Assembly (NCBI RefSeq): GCF_019655435.1
Contig: NZ_BPFH01000003.1
Location: 310,001 to 374,000, forward strand
From: Jannaschia pagri
GTDB lineage: Bacteria > Pseudomonadota > Alphaproteobacteria > Rhodobacterales > Rhodobacteraceae
Direction of reading: 5' to 3'
Length of the DNA stretch: 64,000 nt
Shown piece by piece: positions 27,733 through 39,357 of this stretch (position 1 is the first letter of the stretch; each line of letters begins with the position of its first letter). The translations under genes and the position numbers were made by a program. The notes below the pieces were generated by a model. That model was not told where the DNA came from. It worked only from the letters and a program-made list of their open reading frames with translations, and made no database searches.

Positions 27733-28821
27733 ATGTCCCTGGAACTGCGGCAAGTGGCCAAGTCTGTTGACGGGCAAACCCATATTCATCCCACCGACCT
27801 CACGTTGACGGCAGGCACCATGAACGTGCTGCTGGGGCCTACGTCATCTGGCAAGACATCGCTGATGCGCCTGATGGCCGGGCTGGATGTGCCCAACTCG
27901 GGTCAGGTGTTTTGGAACGGCGAAGATGTGACTGGCCTGCGGGTCCAAGATCGCGGCGTAGCCATGGTTTATCAGCAGTTCATCAACTACCCGTCGATGA
28001 CGGTCTACGACAATATCGCCTCGCCCATGCGCCTGCTGGGAAAGACCGCGTCAGAGATCGACGCGGCGGTGCGCAAGGCAGCCGACCTGATGCAATTGTC
28101 CCCCATGCTGGACCGTAAGCCCCTGGAATTGTCTGGCGGGCAGCAACAGCGTTGCGCCTTGGCACGGGCATTGGTGAAGGACGCGGGCCTTGTCCTGCTG
28201 GATGAGCCGCTGGCCAACCTGGACTACAAACTGCGCGAAGAATTGCGGGCCGAGATCCCGAACATCTTCCAAGAGGCGGGCTCGATCTTCGTCTATGCGA
28301 CGACTGAGCCGGAGGAGGCGCTGCTGCTCGGTGGCAACGTCGCCACGCTGTGGGAGGGCCGGGTGACCCAGTTCGGGCCAACGCCCTCGGTCTATCGCAA
28401 GCCGGTGGATGCCACGACGGCGCGGGTGTTCAGTGATCCGCCTATGAACTTCCTCGACATCCGCAAATCCGGCGACCGGCTGCTGTTCGGCGATGGCCAA
28501 GCCGCGCCTGCCACGGGCGCCCTGTCGGCCCTGGCCGATGGCACCTATCGCGCAGGCTTCCGCCCCAACCACCTGGAGCTGGCGAAACACGTGGCCGACG
28601 CCATGGAGTTCACCGCCACCCTCGCCGTGACCGAAATCACCGGGTCGGAGACCTTCGTCCACCTGGATCACCACGGCCAACGCTGGGTCGGGCTGATCCA
28701 TGGGGTGCGGGACCTGACCCTGGGCGCGGATCTGCCGGTCTATCTCGACCCCGCCCATGTCTATGTTTTCGCGGAGAGTGGGGCCCTCGTTGCCCCGGCC
28801 GCCTATGCCGAGGCTGCCTGA
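27733..28821 (+). CDS. glpS: Glycerol ABC transporter ATPase GlpS
   Basis: 362-aa importer ATPase of the MalK/UgpC type, with a C-terminal OB-like regulatory part (about 245-355). The name follows the Rhizobium leguminosarum glycerol system. Walker A GPTSSGKT is 35-42, the Q-loop Gln is near 81, the signature LSGGQ is 133-137 and Walker B VLLDEP is 154-159. The switch region reads VYATTEPEEA, so the usual switch His is Thr191. It pairs with GlpT, which lacks the signature instead. First gene of the operon, 3 bases before glpT. Confidence 0.92.
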   Translation: MSLELRQVAKSVDGQTHIHPTDLTLTAGTMNVLLGPTSSGKTSLMRLMAGLDVPNSGQVFWNGEDVTGLRVQDRGVAMVYQQFINYPSMTVYDNIASPMRLLGKTASEIDAAVRKAADLMQLSPMLDRKPLELSGGQQQRCALARALVKDAGLVLLDEPLANLDYKLREELRAEIPNIFQEAGSIFVYATTEPEEALLLGGNVATLWEGRVTQFGPTPSVYRKPVDATTARVFSDPPMNFLDIRKSGDRLLFGDGQAAPATGALSALADGTYRAGFRPNHLELAKHVADAMEFTATLAVTEITGSETFVHLDHHGQRWVGLIHGVRDLTLGADLPVYLDPAHVYVFAESGALVAPAAYAEAA

Positions 28822-28824
28822 CCC

Positions 28825-29903
<1,079 letters not shown>

Positions 29904-29907
<4 letters not shown>

Positions 29908-30775
29908 ACAAGACCGTCAATCAAAAGGCCTGGTTCCTGGTCCTGCCCGTCCTGGTGCTGGTGGCCTTCTCGGCGGTGATCCCGCTGATGACCGTGGTCA
30001 ACTACTCGGTCCAGGACACCTTCGGGAACAACGTATTCTTCTGGGCGGGTCTCGAATGGTTCGAAGAGATGCTGTCGAGCGACCGCATGTGGGACGCCCT
30101 GGGCCGACAGATCGCCTTTTCCGCCATCATCCTGGCCATCGAAATCCCACTGGGCATCTTCGTGGCGTTGAACATGCCGAAGTCCGGGTTCTGGGCGTCC
30201 TTCTGCCTGGTGCTGATGTCCCTGCCGCTGCTGATCCCATGGAACGTGGTTGGTACTATCTGGCAGATCTTTGGCCGCGTGGACATTGGCCTCTTGGGCT
30301 ACACGCTCGACGCGATTGGCATCAATTACAACTACACGCAGGACTTCTACGCCGCCTGGGCCACGGTCATCGTGATGGATGTCTGGCACTGGACCTCGCT
30401 GGTGGCGCTTCTGGCCTATGCCGGTTTGCAATCGATCCCCGATGCCTACTACCAGGCCGCCAAGATCGACCAGGCGAGCCGCTGGAAGGTGTTCCGCTAC
30501 ATCGAGCTGCCCAAGATGATGGGCGTGCTGATGATCGCGATCCTGCTGCGGTTCATGGACAGCTTCATGATTTACACGGAGCCTTTCGTAGTCACCGGGG
30601 GCGGGCCGGGCAACTCGACGACCTTCCTGTCGATTGACCTGGTTAAGATGGCCCTGGGGCAGTTTGACCTCGGTCCCGCCGCCGCCTTCTCGATCATGTA
30701 CTACCTCGTGATCCTTCTGATTTCCTGGGTGTTTTACACCGTGATGACCAACCTCGACAAAAGGGACGGCGTGTG

Positions 30776-30776
<1 letters not shown>
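29904..30776 (+). CDS. glpP: Glycerol ABC transporter permease GlpP
   Basis: 290-aa inner-membrane subunit with six predicted helices. The EAA loop that docks on the ATPase is YYQAAKIDQASRWKVFRYIE, followed by LP. ATG 29904 overlaps the glpT stop by 4 bases. A longer in-frame start is inside glpT and is rejected. MalF-type family; the substrate is inferred from the operon. Confidence 0.92.
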
Positions 30777-31660
<884 letters not shown>

Positions 31661-31661
31661 G

Positions 31662-31898
31662 ATGGGCACGCTTGTTCTTGGTGCGTCCGATGGACTCGCC
31701 GGTGGGTCCCAGTTTGCGGTCAGGTCGGAAGATGTCTTCTGTGTGCAGCGTCGGGTCGACCGTTCCGGCAGCCAGTCGACAACGCCGCCCGCCGTCATTG
31801 TTCAAATCCGAAGCGCCGGTCCGGTTGTCTTGGAGTTTGACGATTGGGCCTCTGCCGGGGCTGCCTTCGATACGATCTTAGGAGCGATCAATGCTTGA
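31662..31898 (+). CDS. Unrecognised 78-aa protein in the glycerol operon
   Basis: It starts 1 base after the glpQ stop and overlaps glpU by 8 bases, filling the only gap in the operon. No signal or membrane segment is seen. The sequence alternates polar and hydrophobic residues (VIVQIRSAGPVVLEFDDWA), suggesting a small beta-rich soluble fold with a C-terminal helix. Third-position GC is lower than in its neighbours. The ribosome-binding site is weak (GGGGCGGG). I do not recognise a family. Its snug fit supports a real gene. Confidence 0.6.
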   Translation: MGTLVLGASDGLAGGSQFAVRSEDVFCVQRRVDRSGSQSTTPPAVIVQIRSAGPVVLEFDDWASAGAAFDTILGAINA

Positions 31899-32166
31899 CT
31901 GGATGGCCTGGACTTGGCCCACCGCCGCTTTCTTCGCGATCATCGCGACAATCCTGATCACCTTCACCGTGCTTGCCATCAAATTCCCGGAGACGCCCCG
32001 CGTGGGTGTCCTGCGGATCGAAACGACGCGTGGGGACCGCTTGTTCATCACGCTTCTGGGCTCGGCCTTCATCAACCTGGCCTGGCTCGGGCTCAGTGGG
32101 TTGCCGCAATGGCAGGCCCTGATCCTTTGCGCTGTCTACGCCGCTGCGGTGTTCCGCTGGGTGTGA
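31891..32166 (+). CDS. glpU: Small membrane protein GlpU (DUF2160)
   Basis: 91 aa with two or three hydrophobic helices (about 8-32, 50-68 and 72-88) and a short loop ETPRVGVLRIETTRGDR. DUF2160 proteins are a constant part of rhizobial-type glycerol ABC operons, and their job is unknown. AGGAG before ATG 31891 lies inside the end of the preceding ORF. Confidence 0.85.
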   Translation: MLDWMAWTWPTAAFFAIIATILITFTVLAIKFPETPRVGVLRIETTRGDRLFITLLGSAFINLAWLGLSGLPQWQALILCAVYAAAVFRWV

Positions 32167-32206
32167 CAGCGCCAATCAAAGACGTTCATTCAAGGGAGGA
32201 ACTGAA

Positions 32207-33925
32207 ATGAACAAAATCTTAACCTCAACCACGGCGATCGCGATCGGTCTGACGACCCTTCCCGCCTTCGCCGACATGGAGGCCGCGCGCGCCTTCCTGG
32301 ACAATGAGATCGCCGGTCTCTCCGTCCTGTCGCGCGAGGAGCAGGAAGCGGAGATGCAGTTCTTCGTGGACGCCGCCGCTCCCTATCAGGGCATGTCGAT
32401 CAACGTCGTCTCGGAAACGATCACGACACACGAATACGAATCCCAAGTTCTGGCCCCGGCCTTCACCGCGATCACCGGCATTCAGGTCACCCATGACCTG
32501 ATCGGCGAAGGCGACGTTGTCGAGAAGCTGCAAACCCAGATGCAGTCGGGCGAGAACATCTATGATGCCTACGTCAACGACTCCGATCTGATCGGCACTC
32601 ACTGGCGCTATCAGCAGGTACGCAACCTGACCGACTGGATGGCGGGCGAGGGCGCGGATGTGACCCTGCCGACGCTGGACTTGGAGGACTTCATCGGGCT
32701 GAGCTTCACCACCGGTCCCGATGGTAAGCTGTACCAGATGCCGACCCAGCAGTTCGCGAACCTCTATTGGTTCCGCTACGACTGGTTTAACGACGAAAAG
32801 AACAAGGCCGATTTCGAAGCCAAGTATGGCTATGAACTGGGCGTTCCCGTCAACTGGACGGCTTACGAGGACATCGCCGAGTTCTTCACCGGCCGTGACC
32901 TGAGCCACCTGGGTGTGGAAGGCGAAGTCTTTGGCAACATGGACTACGGCAAAAAGGACCCGTCGCTCGGCTGGCGCTACACCGACGCGTGGATGTCCAT
33001 GGCCGGTATGGGCGACGTGGGGGAGCCGAACGGCCTGCCCGTCGACGAATGGGGTATCCGGGTCAACGAGAACAGCCAGCCGACCGGCTCCTGCGTGGCC
33101 CGTGGTGGCGCGACCAACTCGCCCGCCGCCGTCTATGCCGTGACCAAGGCGATTGAATGGCTCCAGAAGTACTCGCCCCCCGCAGCCGCTGGTATGACCT
33201 TCGGCGAAGCTGGCCCGATCCCGGCGCAGGGCAACGTGGCCCAGCAGATGTTCTGGTACACGGCCTTTACCGCTGCGACTGTCGAGCCCGGCCTGCCCGT
33301 GATGAACGAGGACGGCACGCCCAAGTGGCGCATGGCCCCCTCGCCCCACGGTGTCTACTGGAAGGAAGGTCAGAAGATTGGCTACCAGGACGCTGGCTCC
33401 TGGACGCTGATGGAATCGACCCCCGTGGACCGTGCCCAGGCCGCTTGGCTCTATGCGCAGTTCGTGACGTCGAAGACGGTGGACCTGAAGAAGTCTGACG
33501 TCGGTCTGACCTTCATCCGCGAGTCGACCATCAACTCCGACCACTTCACGGAGCGGGCCGACAAGCTGGGCGGTCTGATCGAATTCTACCGCTCGCCCGC
33601 GCGCGTTGCTTGGTCGCCCACGGGCACCAACGTGCCGGACTACCCCAAGCTCGCGCAGCTGTGGTGGCAGAACATCGGTGACGCTATGTCCGGCGCCAAA
33701 ACGCCCCAGGAAGCGCTCGACAGCCTCTGCGCCGATCAGGAGCGTGTGCTGGAACGCCTGGAGCGGGCCGGTGTGCAGGGTGACCTAGGCCCCGTCATGA
33801 ACGAGGAGCAGGACGCCGAGTACTGGTTCGCGCAGCCGGGCGCGCCCTTCGCCAAGTTGGAGAACGAGGACGAAGAGCCGATCACCGTCGCCTATGACGA
33901 GCTGATCAAGTCCTGGGAACAATAA
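32207..33925 (+). CDS. glpV: Glycerol ABC transporter substrate-binding protein GlpV
   Basis: 572-aa periplasmic binding protein, larger than most sugar-binding proteins but usual for this family. The signal peptide NKILTSTTAIAIGLTTLPAFA is followed by a cluster-B-type binding domain (about residues 60-400: MSINVVSETITTHEYESQVL and TGIQVTHDLIGEGDVVEKL in part). GGGAGGA precedes the ATG. It is the last gene before a strong hairpin. The ligand glycerol is inferred from the whole operon and glpR. Confidence 0.92.
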   Translation: MNKILTSTTAIAIGLTTLPAFADMEAARAFLDNEIAGLSVLSREEQEAEMQFFVDAAAPYQGMSINVVSETITTHEYESQVLAPAFTAITGIQVTHDLIGEGDVVEKLQTQMQSGENIYDAYVNDSDLIGTHWRYQQVRNLTDWMAGEGADVTLPTLDLEDFIGLSFTTGPDGKLYQMPTQQFANLYWFRYDWFNDEKNKADFEAKYGYELGVPVNWTAYEDIAEFFTGRDLSHLGVEGEVFGNMDYGKKDPSLGWRYTDAWMSMAGMGDVGEPNGLPVDEWGIRVNENSQPTGSCVARGGATNSPAAVYAVTKAIEWLQKYSPPAAAGMTFGEAGPIPAQGNVAQQMFWYTAFTAATVEPGLPVMNEDGTPKWRMAPSPHGVYWKEGQKIGYQDAGSWTLMESTPVDRAQAAWLYAQFVTSKTVDLKKSDVGLTFIRESTINSDHFTERADKLGGLIEFYRSPARVAWSPTGTNVPDYPKLAQLWWQNIGDAMSGAKTPQEALDSLCADQERVLERLERAGVQGDLGPVMNEEQDAEYWFAQPGAPFAKLENEDEEPITVAYDELIKSWEQ

Positions 33926-33973
33926 GCCTTTGAGATACGGCGCCCGGTTCTAGCCGGTCGCCGTCCTCCCCGG

Positions 33974-34006
33974 AGGGCCGATCCGATGCCGGGTCGGCCC
34001 TTTGTC
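33974..34006 (+). terminator. Terminator of the glp operon
   Basis: AGGGCCGA (33974-33981) pairs with TCGGCCCT (33994-34001), with additional inner TCC/GGG pairing, followed by TTGTC. It lies 49 bases after glpV and before the convergent livF. Confidence 0.75.
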
Positions 34007-34090
34007 GTCTCTGGGCGGGTCGGAAACGGGGCTGCCGGTGGCCTTCGAGCGTGACCCGATGATAACGACGTCCTGGGGTGCCGAGTGCCG

Positions 34091-34777
34091 TTACAGCCCA
34101 ATGAACCGCGCGCTTACCTCTGGCGTCAGTGCGTCCATTGCCCCGGTCCAGACGGTTTCGCCCCGCGCCAGGATCACAGCCCGGTCCGCGACGCGGGCCA
34201 ATTCGGCAGGCGATTTGTCGATCACTAAGATGGCGGTTCCCGTCTCGGTCTTGATCCGGGCAATCGCTTGCCAAATCTCGTCGCGGATCAGCGGGGCCAA
34301 GCCTTCGGTTGCTTCATCCAGGATCAGAAGCCGTGGATTTGTCATCAGGGCGCGGCCAATGGCCACCATCTGCTGTTCGCCGCCTGACAACGTCCCTGCC
34401 GTCTGGGTCCGTCGTTCCGCGAGACGCGGGAACAGCGCCGTCACCGTGTCCATGTCCCAAGGGCCGGGTCGCGCGGCAGCGATCAGGTTTTCGGTCACCG
34501 TCAGATTGGCGAAGCACCGCCGACCTTCTGGCACCAGCCCGATGCCCAGACGCGCGGCGCGATGGCTCGGCAGCCGGGTCAAATCCTGGCCATCAAAGGT
34601 CAGCGCACCCCGTGCCGGTAGCATTCGGCAGATCGCCTTGACCGTTGTCGTCTTACCCATCCCGTTGCGCCCCATCAGGGCGACGACCTCGCCCTGGGCA
34701 ACGTCCAAGGAGACGTCGAACAGCGCTTGGGCCGGTCCATAAAAGGCCGTCACGTTTCGAAGCGAAAGCAGGCTCAT
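34091..34777 (-). CDS. livF: Branched-chain-type ABC transporter ATPase (LivF family)
   Basis: 228 aa. Walker A GRNGMGKTT, signature LSGGEQQMVAIGRAL, Walker B LLILDEATEGLAP. LivF-type ATPase of the HAAT importer class that takes up branched-chain amino acids, amides or aromatic acids. The real substrate is not known. It overlaps livG by 4 bases. Last gene of a six-gene minus-strand run that starts at 39261. Confidence 0.9.
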   Translation of the reverse strand: MSLLSLRNVTAFYGPAQALFDVSLDVAQGEVVALMGRNGMGKTTTVKAICRMLPARGALTFDGQDLTRLPSHRAARLGIGLVPEGRRCFANLTVTENLIAAARPGPWDMDTVTALFPRLAERRTQTAGTLSGGEQQMVAIGRALMTNPRLLILDEATEGLAPLIRDEIWQAIARIKTETGTAILVIDKSPAELARVADRAVILARGETVWTGAMDALTPEVSARFIGL

Positions 34778-35523
34778 GCGTCCTCGCCCAGGTATGCGGT
34801 GCGGACGTCGCGGTTGGACCGGATCTCAGCCGTCGTGCCCGTGGCGATCACACGGCCCGATACGAGCACGCTGATCCGGTCCGCCAAAGCAAACACGGCG
34901 TCCATATCGTGCTCCACCAAGAGGATGGGGGCCTCGGTCCGCAAACCGTCCAGAAAGCTGGTCATTTGTTTCGATCCATCTGCCCCGAGGCCTGCCATGG
35001 GCTCATCCATCAGAAACACCTTGGGCGCGAGGGTGAGCGCAATGGCGACCTCCAACTGTCGGCGTTGTCCGTGGGATAGCTCGGCTGCGTGCGTGGCGGC
35101 GTGGTCGATCAGCCCCACGCGGTGTAGCGCCGCTTCGGCCGTGTCACGGAGGTTCCGGTCCCGGGTCGCGGCGCGCAGAAACGACCAGGGTCGTCCCCGG
35201 GCGCCCAATGCGCCCAGCACGGCGTTCTGCAAAACCGTGTCTTCCATGGCCAGGGCCGAGACCTGGAAGGTCCGCGCCAATCCCTTGCGGGCCCGGTCGC
35301 GGGCGGGCAGGGCGGTCACGTCCTCTCCGTCCAGGGTGACGGTCCCCCGGTCGGGGGCCAGCGTGCCGCAAATCTGCGCGATCAGCGTGGATTTGCCCGC
35401 GCCGTTCGGCCCGATCACCGCGTGGATTTCCCCGGCGCGCACATCCAGGGTGACGTCATCGGTTGCGACCAAGGCCCCAAAGGATTTGTGCAACCCGCGC
35501 GTCCTCAGCACCGGGTCAGTCAT
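34774..35523 (-). CDS. livG: Branched-chain-type ABC transporter ATPase (LivG family)
   Basis: 249 aa from ATG 35523. Walker A GPNGAGKST, signature LSHGQRRQLEVAIAL (the SHGQ variant is common in LivG), Walker B VFLMDEPMAGL, switch LLVEHDMD. The frame continues upstream inside livM, but ATG 35523 starts the domain and overlaps the livM stop by 8 bases. Confidence 0.9.
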   Translation of the reverse strand: MTDPVLRTRGLHKSFGALVATDDVTLDVRAGEIHAVIGPNGAGKSTLIAQICGTLAPDRGTVTLDGEDVTALPARDRARKGLARTFQVSALAMEDTVLQNAVLGALGARGRPWSFLRAATRDRNLRDTAEAALHRVGLIDHAATHAAELSHGQRRQLEVAIALTLAPKVFLMDEPMAGLGADGSKQMTSFLDGLRTEAPILLVEHDMDAVFALADRISVLVSGRVIATGTTAEIRSNRDVRTAYLGEDA

Positions 35524-36499
35524 GGACAGCCCTACGGCCCGACAACAACCCGACGATCCCGCCCCGGGCAAACAGCACGACGATCAGCAGCAGAGCGCCC
35601 AGGTACACCAACCAGAATTCGGACAGGCCGCCGAGCAGATGTTCCAACAGAACAAAGACGCAGGCCCCGATCACCGGCCCGAACAGACGCGCGGTGCCGC
35701 CGAGGATGATGAAGATGATCAACTCGCCCGACATCTGCCAACTGAACATCGTCGGCGCCACAAAACGGTTGAGGTCCGCAAACAGCGCCCCCGCCAGCCC
35801 CGTGATGACGCCCGAGATCACGAAGGCCACCAGTTTGACGCGCTGCCCGTTCAGGCCAACCGTCTCGACCCGTCCAGGCGCCTGTCGCGCGGCGTTCAGG
35901 GCCAATCCAAATGGGGAGCGTGCCAGCAGGAACATGCCCCCCAGAACCAGTAGCAACACGCCCAGGCACAAACCGTAGAACTGGATTGGGACCAAGGTGT
36001 TCAGGCCCGGAAACCCGTTGCGCACATAGATCGACAGCCCATCCTCGCCCCCATAGGCGGGCCAGGAGATGGCGAAGAAGTAGAACATCTGCCCAAAGGC
36101 GAGGGTGATCATGATGAAGTAGACGCCCGCCGTCCGCAGACTGAGCATCCCGATCAGCAGCGCGGCAAGACCGGATGTCACCATCGCCGTCAGCCAGATG
36201 ACGGGCATGGACTTGGTGCCCGCAAGGGTCAGGGGCCCGATTTCGAGCGGCACGTAGGTCTGCGCATGGTGAGCGAGGATCCCCATGGCGTAGCCGCCGA
36301 TCCCGAAGAAGGCCGCATGACCCAGGCTCACCAGGCCGCCCAGACCTAGGGCGATGTTCAACCCTACGGCAGCGATGGCAAAGATGACGGCCCGTGTGGC
36401 CAGGGTGATGGTAAAGGGCTCGTCCACCACCAAGGCCCAGGCGGGCACAGCCACCAGCAGGGTCAGAGTCGCGGCGTTCAGCCAGGTCTCTCGGATCAT
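35516..36499 (-). CDS. livM: Branched-chain-type ABC transporter permease (LivM family)
   Basis: 327-aa inner-membrane protein with 8-10 hydrophobic helices and the LivM features GLNIALGLGGLVSLGHAAFFGIG (part of it) near residue 45 and NAARQAPGRVETVGLN near 215. It is followed directly by livG. The start overlaps the livH stop (ATGA). Confidence 0.9.
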   Translation of the reverse strand: MIRETWLNAATLTLLVAVPAWALVVDEPFTITLATRAVIFAIAAVGLNIALGLGGLVSLGHAAFFGIGGYAMGILAHHAQTYVPLEIGPLTLAGTKSMPVIWLTAMVTSGLAALLIGMLSLRTAGVYFIMITLAFGQMFYFFAISWPAYGGEDGLSIYVRNGFPGLNTLVPIQFYGLCLGVLLLVLGGMFLLARSPFGLALNAARQAPGRVETVGLNGQRVKLVAFVISGVITGLAGALFADLNRFVAPTMFSWQMSGELIIFIILGGTARLFGPVIGACVFVLLEHLLGGLSEFWLVYLGALLLIVVLFARGGIVGLLSGRRAVHD

Positions 36500-37416
36500 G
36501 GGCGTGCTCCGAACAGGCCCGTTGGACGCCAGATCAAAACCGCGCCCATCAGGATGTAGATCGCCATGGAGGCGAGGGCCGATCCGGTTGCCGTCGCGCC
36601 AGCGGGTGCCATGAACAGCTTGAACACCTCCGGCAGGAAGATCCCGCCCAGCGTGTCCGTCAACCCCACAAGGATCGCGCCGATCAGAGCGCCCTTGATC
36701 GACCCGATGCCACCGATCACGATCACGACGAAGGCGAGGATCAGAACAGGCTCCCCCATGCCGACCTGCACCGACTGGATCGCGCCGACCAGGGCGCCCG
36801 CCAGGCCGGCCAGGGCCGCCCCCAGGGCAAAGACCAGCGTATAGAGACGCGATATGTCCACGCCCAAGGCGGCAATCATCTCGCGGTCATTCTCACCCGC
36901 GCGGATCTGGATGCCGATGCGCGTCCGCGTGATCAGCAGCCCCAGACCCGCCGCCACGGCTAGGCCGACGCCGATGAGCATCAGGCGATACTTGGGGTAT
37001 TCGATCCCACCGGGCAGGGTGACCGGGCCGGAGGCCCAGCTTGGCGTATCCAGAAACAGCGGAAACGATCCAAAGGCCCAGCGGGTGCCCTCGGAAAAGA
37101 TGAGGATCAGCGCGAAGGTCGCCAGCACCTGATCCAAGTGATCCGCTCGGTAGAGGCGGCGAATAACCAATGTCTCGACCAGAACGCCCGCGATGGCCGC
37201 CGCTCCCATCGCGGCCGCAAGCGCCAGCACGAAGGATCCGGTGACCCCGGCCACGGCGGCGGCGGCAAAGGCGCCCACCATGTAGAGCGATCCATGGGCC
37301 AAGTTGATCAGCCCCATCACACCGAAAATCAGAGTTAGCCCCGCCGCCATGAGAAACAGCATGACACCGAATTGCAGGCCGTTGAGGACCTGCTCGATAA
37401 TCAGGATCGCACTCAT
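36496..37416 (-). CDS. livH: Branched-chain-type ABC transporter permease (LivH family)
   Basis: 306 aa from ATG 37416. LivH hallmarks: GVMGLINLAHGSLYMVGAF near residue 32 and RAGENDREMIAALGVD near 185. About eight helices. A much longer frame reads back into the exporter gene and is not credible; ATG 37416 overlaps the exporter stop by 4 bases, so it lies in one transcript with it. Confidence 0.9.
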   Translation of the reverse strand: MSAILIIEQVLNGLQFGVMLFLMAAGLTLIFGVMGLINLAHGSLYMVGAFAAAAVAGVTGSFVLALAAAMGAAAIAGVLVETLVIRRLYRADHLDQVLATFALILIFSEGTRWAFGSFPLFLDTPSWASGPVTLPGGIEYPKYRLMLIGVGLAVAAGLGLLITRTRIGIQIRAGENDREMIAALGVDISRLYTLVFALGAALAGLAGALVGAIQSVQVGMGEPVLILAFVVIVIGGIGSIKGALIGAILVGLTDTLGGIFLPEVFKLFMAPAGATATGSALASMAIYILMGAVLIWRPTGLFGARP

Positions 37417-38030
37417 CCCAGGCGGGTGGTCAACAGGCGCAGGCCCAGCCCCGCAAACAGCAGCCCCGCAACCATGTCGATCCATCGTGTCGCCCGCCCA
37501 TAGAACGCCATGGGTCCTGGCCGCGACAGCAAGAGAGCATAGCCCAGGAAGACAAGCGCGCTTTGCAAGCCAACGGCGACCACCACTAGGGCCAGGGCCG
37601 CTGGCGGCGTTCCGGGCGTCAGCACCACTGCATAGAGGGCCCCGAAGAAAAAGATCGCCTTGGGATTGGTGAGATGCAGTAAGAACCCGCGCACAAAGGG
37701 ACGTCCCGGCACAGGCGTGCCAGCGACGCTGCGGCCCCTGTGGCTCGCCCGCAGGGATTTGAAGGCCAGCCAAAACAGGTAAAGCGCCCCCGCGTAGCGG
37801 AGGGCTTCGACCACCCAAACGTGGCTGACCATAACGGTTGCCAACCCCGCCGCAGCGGCGGACGACCATATCAGGGACCCCGCCAAAACCCCTGAGGCCA
37901 GTCGCAGGCCGGGACCGGCGCCATGGGCCATGGACGTCGCGGCAATGGCCAAGGTCGCTGGCCCCGGAGAGGCCGAGGCGACCAGAGCCACCGCCAGGAT
38001 TGCGGGCAGAAGTGAAAGGGTCTCGATCAA
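37413..38030 (-). CDS. LysE/RhtB-family exporter
   Basis: 205 aa with about six hydrophobic segments. SPGPATLAIAATSMAHGAGPG near residue 22 is the LysE/RhtB signature and LTNPKAIFFFGAL near 120 the second. These proteins export amino acids such as homoserine, threonine or lysine. The start is TTG 38030; no good ribosome-binding site is seen. It lies inside an uptake operon between the binding protein and livH, which is unusual. Confidence 0.85.
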   Translation of the reverse strand: MIETLSLLPAILAVALVASASPGPATLAIAATSMAHGAGPGLRLASGVLAGSLIWSSAAAAGLATVMVSHVWVVEALRYAGALYLFWLAFKSLRASHRGRSVAGTPVPGRPFVRGFLLHLTNPKAIFFFGALYAVVLTPGTPPAALALVVVAVGLQSALVFLGYALLLSRPGPMAFYGRATRWIDMVAGLLFAGLGLRLLTTRLG

Positions 38031-38121
38031 GGGCAGTGGTCCGATAGGGGTCGTCGGGCGGGCATCACCCCGCCGTCGTGGTCAAGCCAGGCGGAGTGAC
38101 CCCGCCCGACAAGGGGGCGCG

Positions 38122-39261
38122 CTACAGGCGGCACTCCGCGGCGTAGACATCACCATGGTCTTCCAAGGCCAGCCCGATCACTTTGTTGGTGAACACGCCG
38201 TCCTCCACGATGACCTCGCGGGCGTAGATGTCTTGGATGGGATGCTGGTTCGACCCAAAGGCAAAGTCGCCCCGCGTGCTGTCGAAATCGGCGGCCTTGA
38301 GGGCTGCGCGGAAGGCTTCAAGATCATCGGGTCCTGCCGTCTCCAGGGCCGAGATCAGCAGGTTCGCCGTGTCAAACCCTTGGGAGGCATAGAGCGACGG
38401 CAGGCGGCCATACTCCGCTTGGAAGCTTTCGACGAAGGCGGCGTTGGTGGGGTTGTCCAGATCCTTGGACCACTGCGAGGTGTTGACCACGCCCACGGCG
38501 GCCTCTCCCACGGCTTGCAGGATGCCTTGGTCAAAGCTGAAGGCGGGTCCGACCACCGGGATATCAACGCCGGAGTCGGCGTATTGCTTCAGGAACGAAA
38601 TCCCCATGCCGCCGGGCAAAAAGAAGAACACCGAATCCGCCCCCGAGGCGCGGATCTGCGCGATTTCGGCGGCATAGTCGGTTTGACCCAGGTCGGTAAA
38701 CACTTCCCCAGCCAAGTCCCCCTCAAACATTCGTTTGTAGCCGGTCAGCGCGTCCTGGCCCGCCGGGTAGTTCGGCGCCAGGATAAAGCTGTTGGCATAG
38801 CCAGCGGTATTGGCATAGGCGCCCGCGGCCTCATGCAGGTTGTCGTTCTGCCAGGCCACGTTGAAATAGTTCTCGTGACAGCCTCGCCCGGCCAGGGCCG
38901 AGGGACCCGCGTTGGGCGACAGATAGATCTTGCCCTGGGCCGTGGCGCTGGGCACCACCGCCATGGCGAGGTTGGAAAAGATGATCCCCGTCATCACGTC
39001 GACCTTTTCGGCCCGGATCATCTTGTCGGCCAGTTGGACCGCCACGTCAGGCTTCCGCTGATCGTCTTCGACCACGACCTCGATGTCGTCACGCCCCGAT
39101 TGAGCCACCGCCAGCAGAAAGCCGTCGCGTACGTCGATGCCCAGACCGGCACCGCCACCCGACAGGGTCGTTATCATGCCAACCTTAACGCCCCCATGCC
39201 CATCGGCCAGGGCTCCGGTCGCCAGCGCCGCCAGGGCGGCTGCCATCAGTGTTCTCTTCAT
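38122..39261 (-). CDS. Branched-chain-type ABC substrate-binding protein (LivK-like)
   Basis: 379-aa periplasmic protein. The signal peptide KRTLMAAALAALATGALA is followed by the Peripla_BP_6 fold: VKVGMITTLSGGGAGLGIDV and later SDVMTGIIFSNLAMA-like segments. GGGAGAGGG precedes the ATG. It heads the operon, with 91 bases to the exporter gene. Ligand unknown; the family covers branched-chain amino acids, amides and aromatic acids. Confidence 0.9.
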   Translation of the reverse strand: MKRTLMAAALAALATGALADGHGGVKVGMITTLSGGGAGLGIDVRDGFLLAVAQSGRDDIEVVVEDDQRKPDVAVQLADKMIRAEKVDVMTGIIFSNLAMAVVPSATAQGKIYLSPNAGPSALAGRGCHENYFNVAWQNDNLHEAAGAYANTAGYANSFILAPNYPAGQDALTGYKRMFEGDLAGEVFTDLGQTDYAAEIAQIRASGADSVFFFLPGGMGISFLKQYADSGVDIPVVGPAFSFDQGILQAVGEAAVGVVNTSQWSKDLDNPTNAAFVESFQAEYGRLPSLYASQGFDTANLLISALETAGPDDLEAFRAALKAADFDSTRGDFAFGSNQHPIQDIYAREVIVEDGVFTNKVIGLALEDHGDVYAAECRL

Positions 39262-39357
39262 CTTTTCCCTCTCCCGTGGTCCGGGTTTGCCCGGTGCTTT
39301 GTTGTCGTCTCGTGTGCTCTCGGTCAGGGCGGCATGGTCCGCCCCATTGCCCCGGCC

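Noticed and set aside
32225-33544. 439-codon minus-strand frame opposite glpV
   Set aside because: Antisense shadow; His/Arg/Gly-rich, no start signal.
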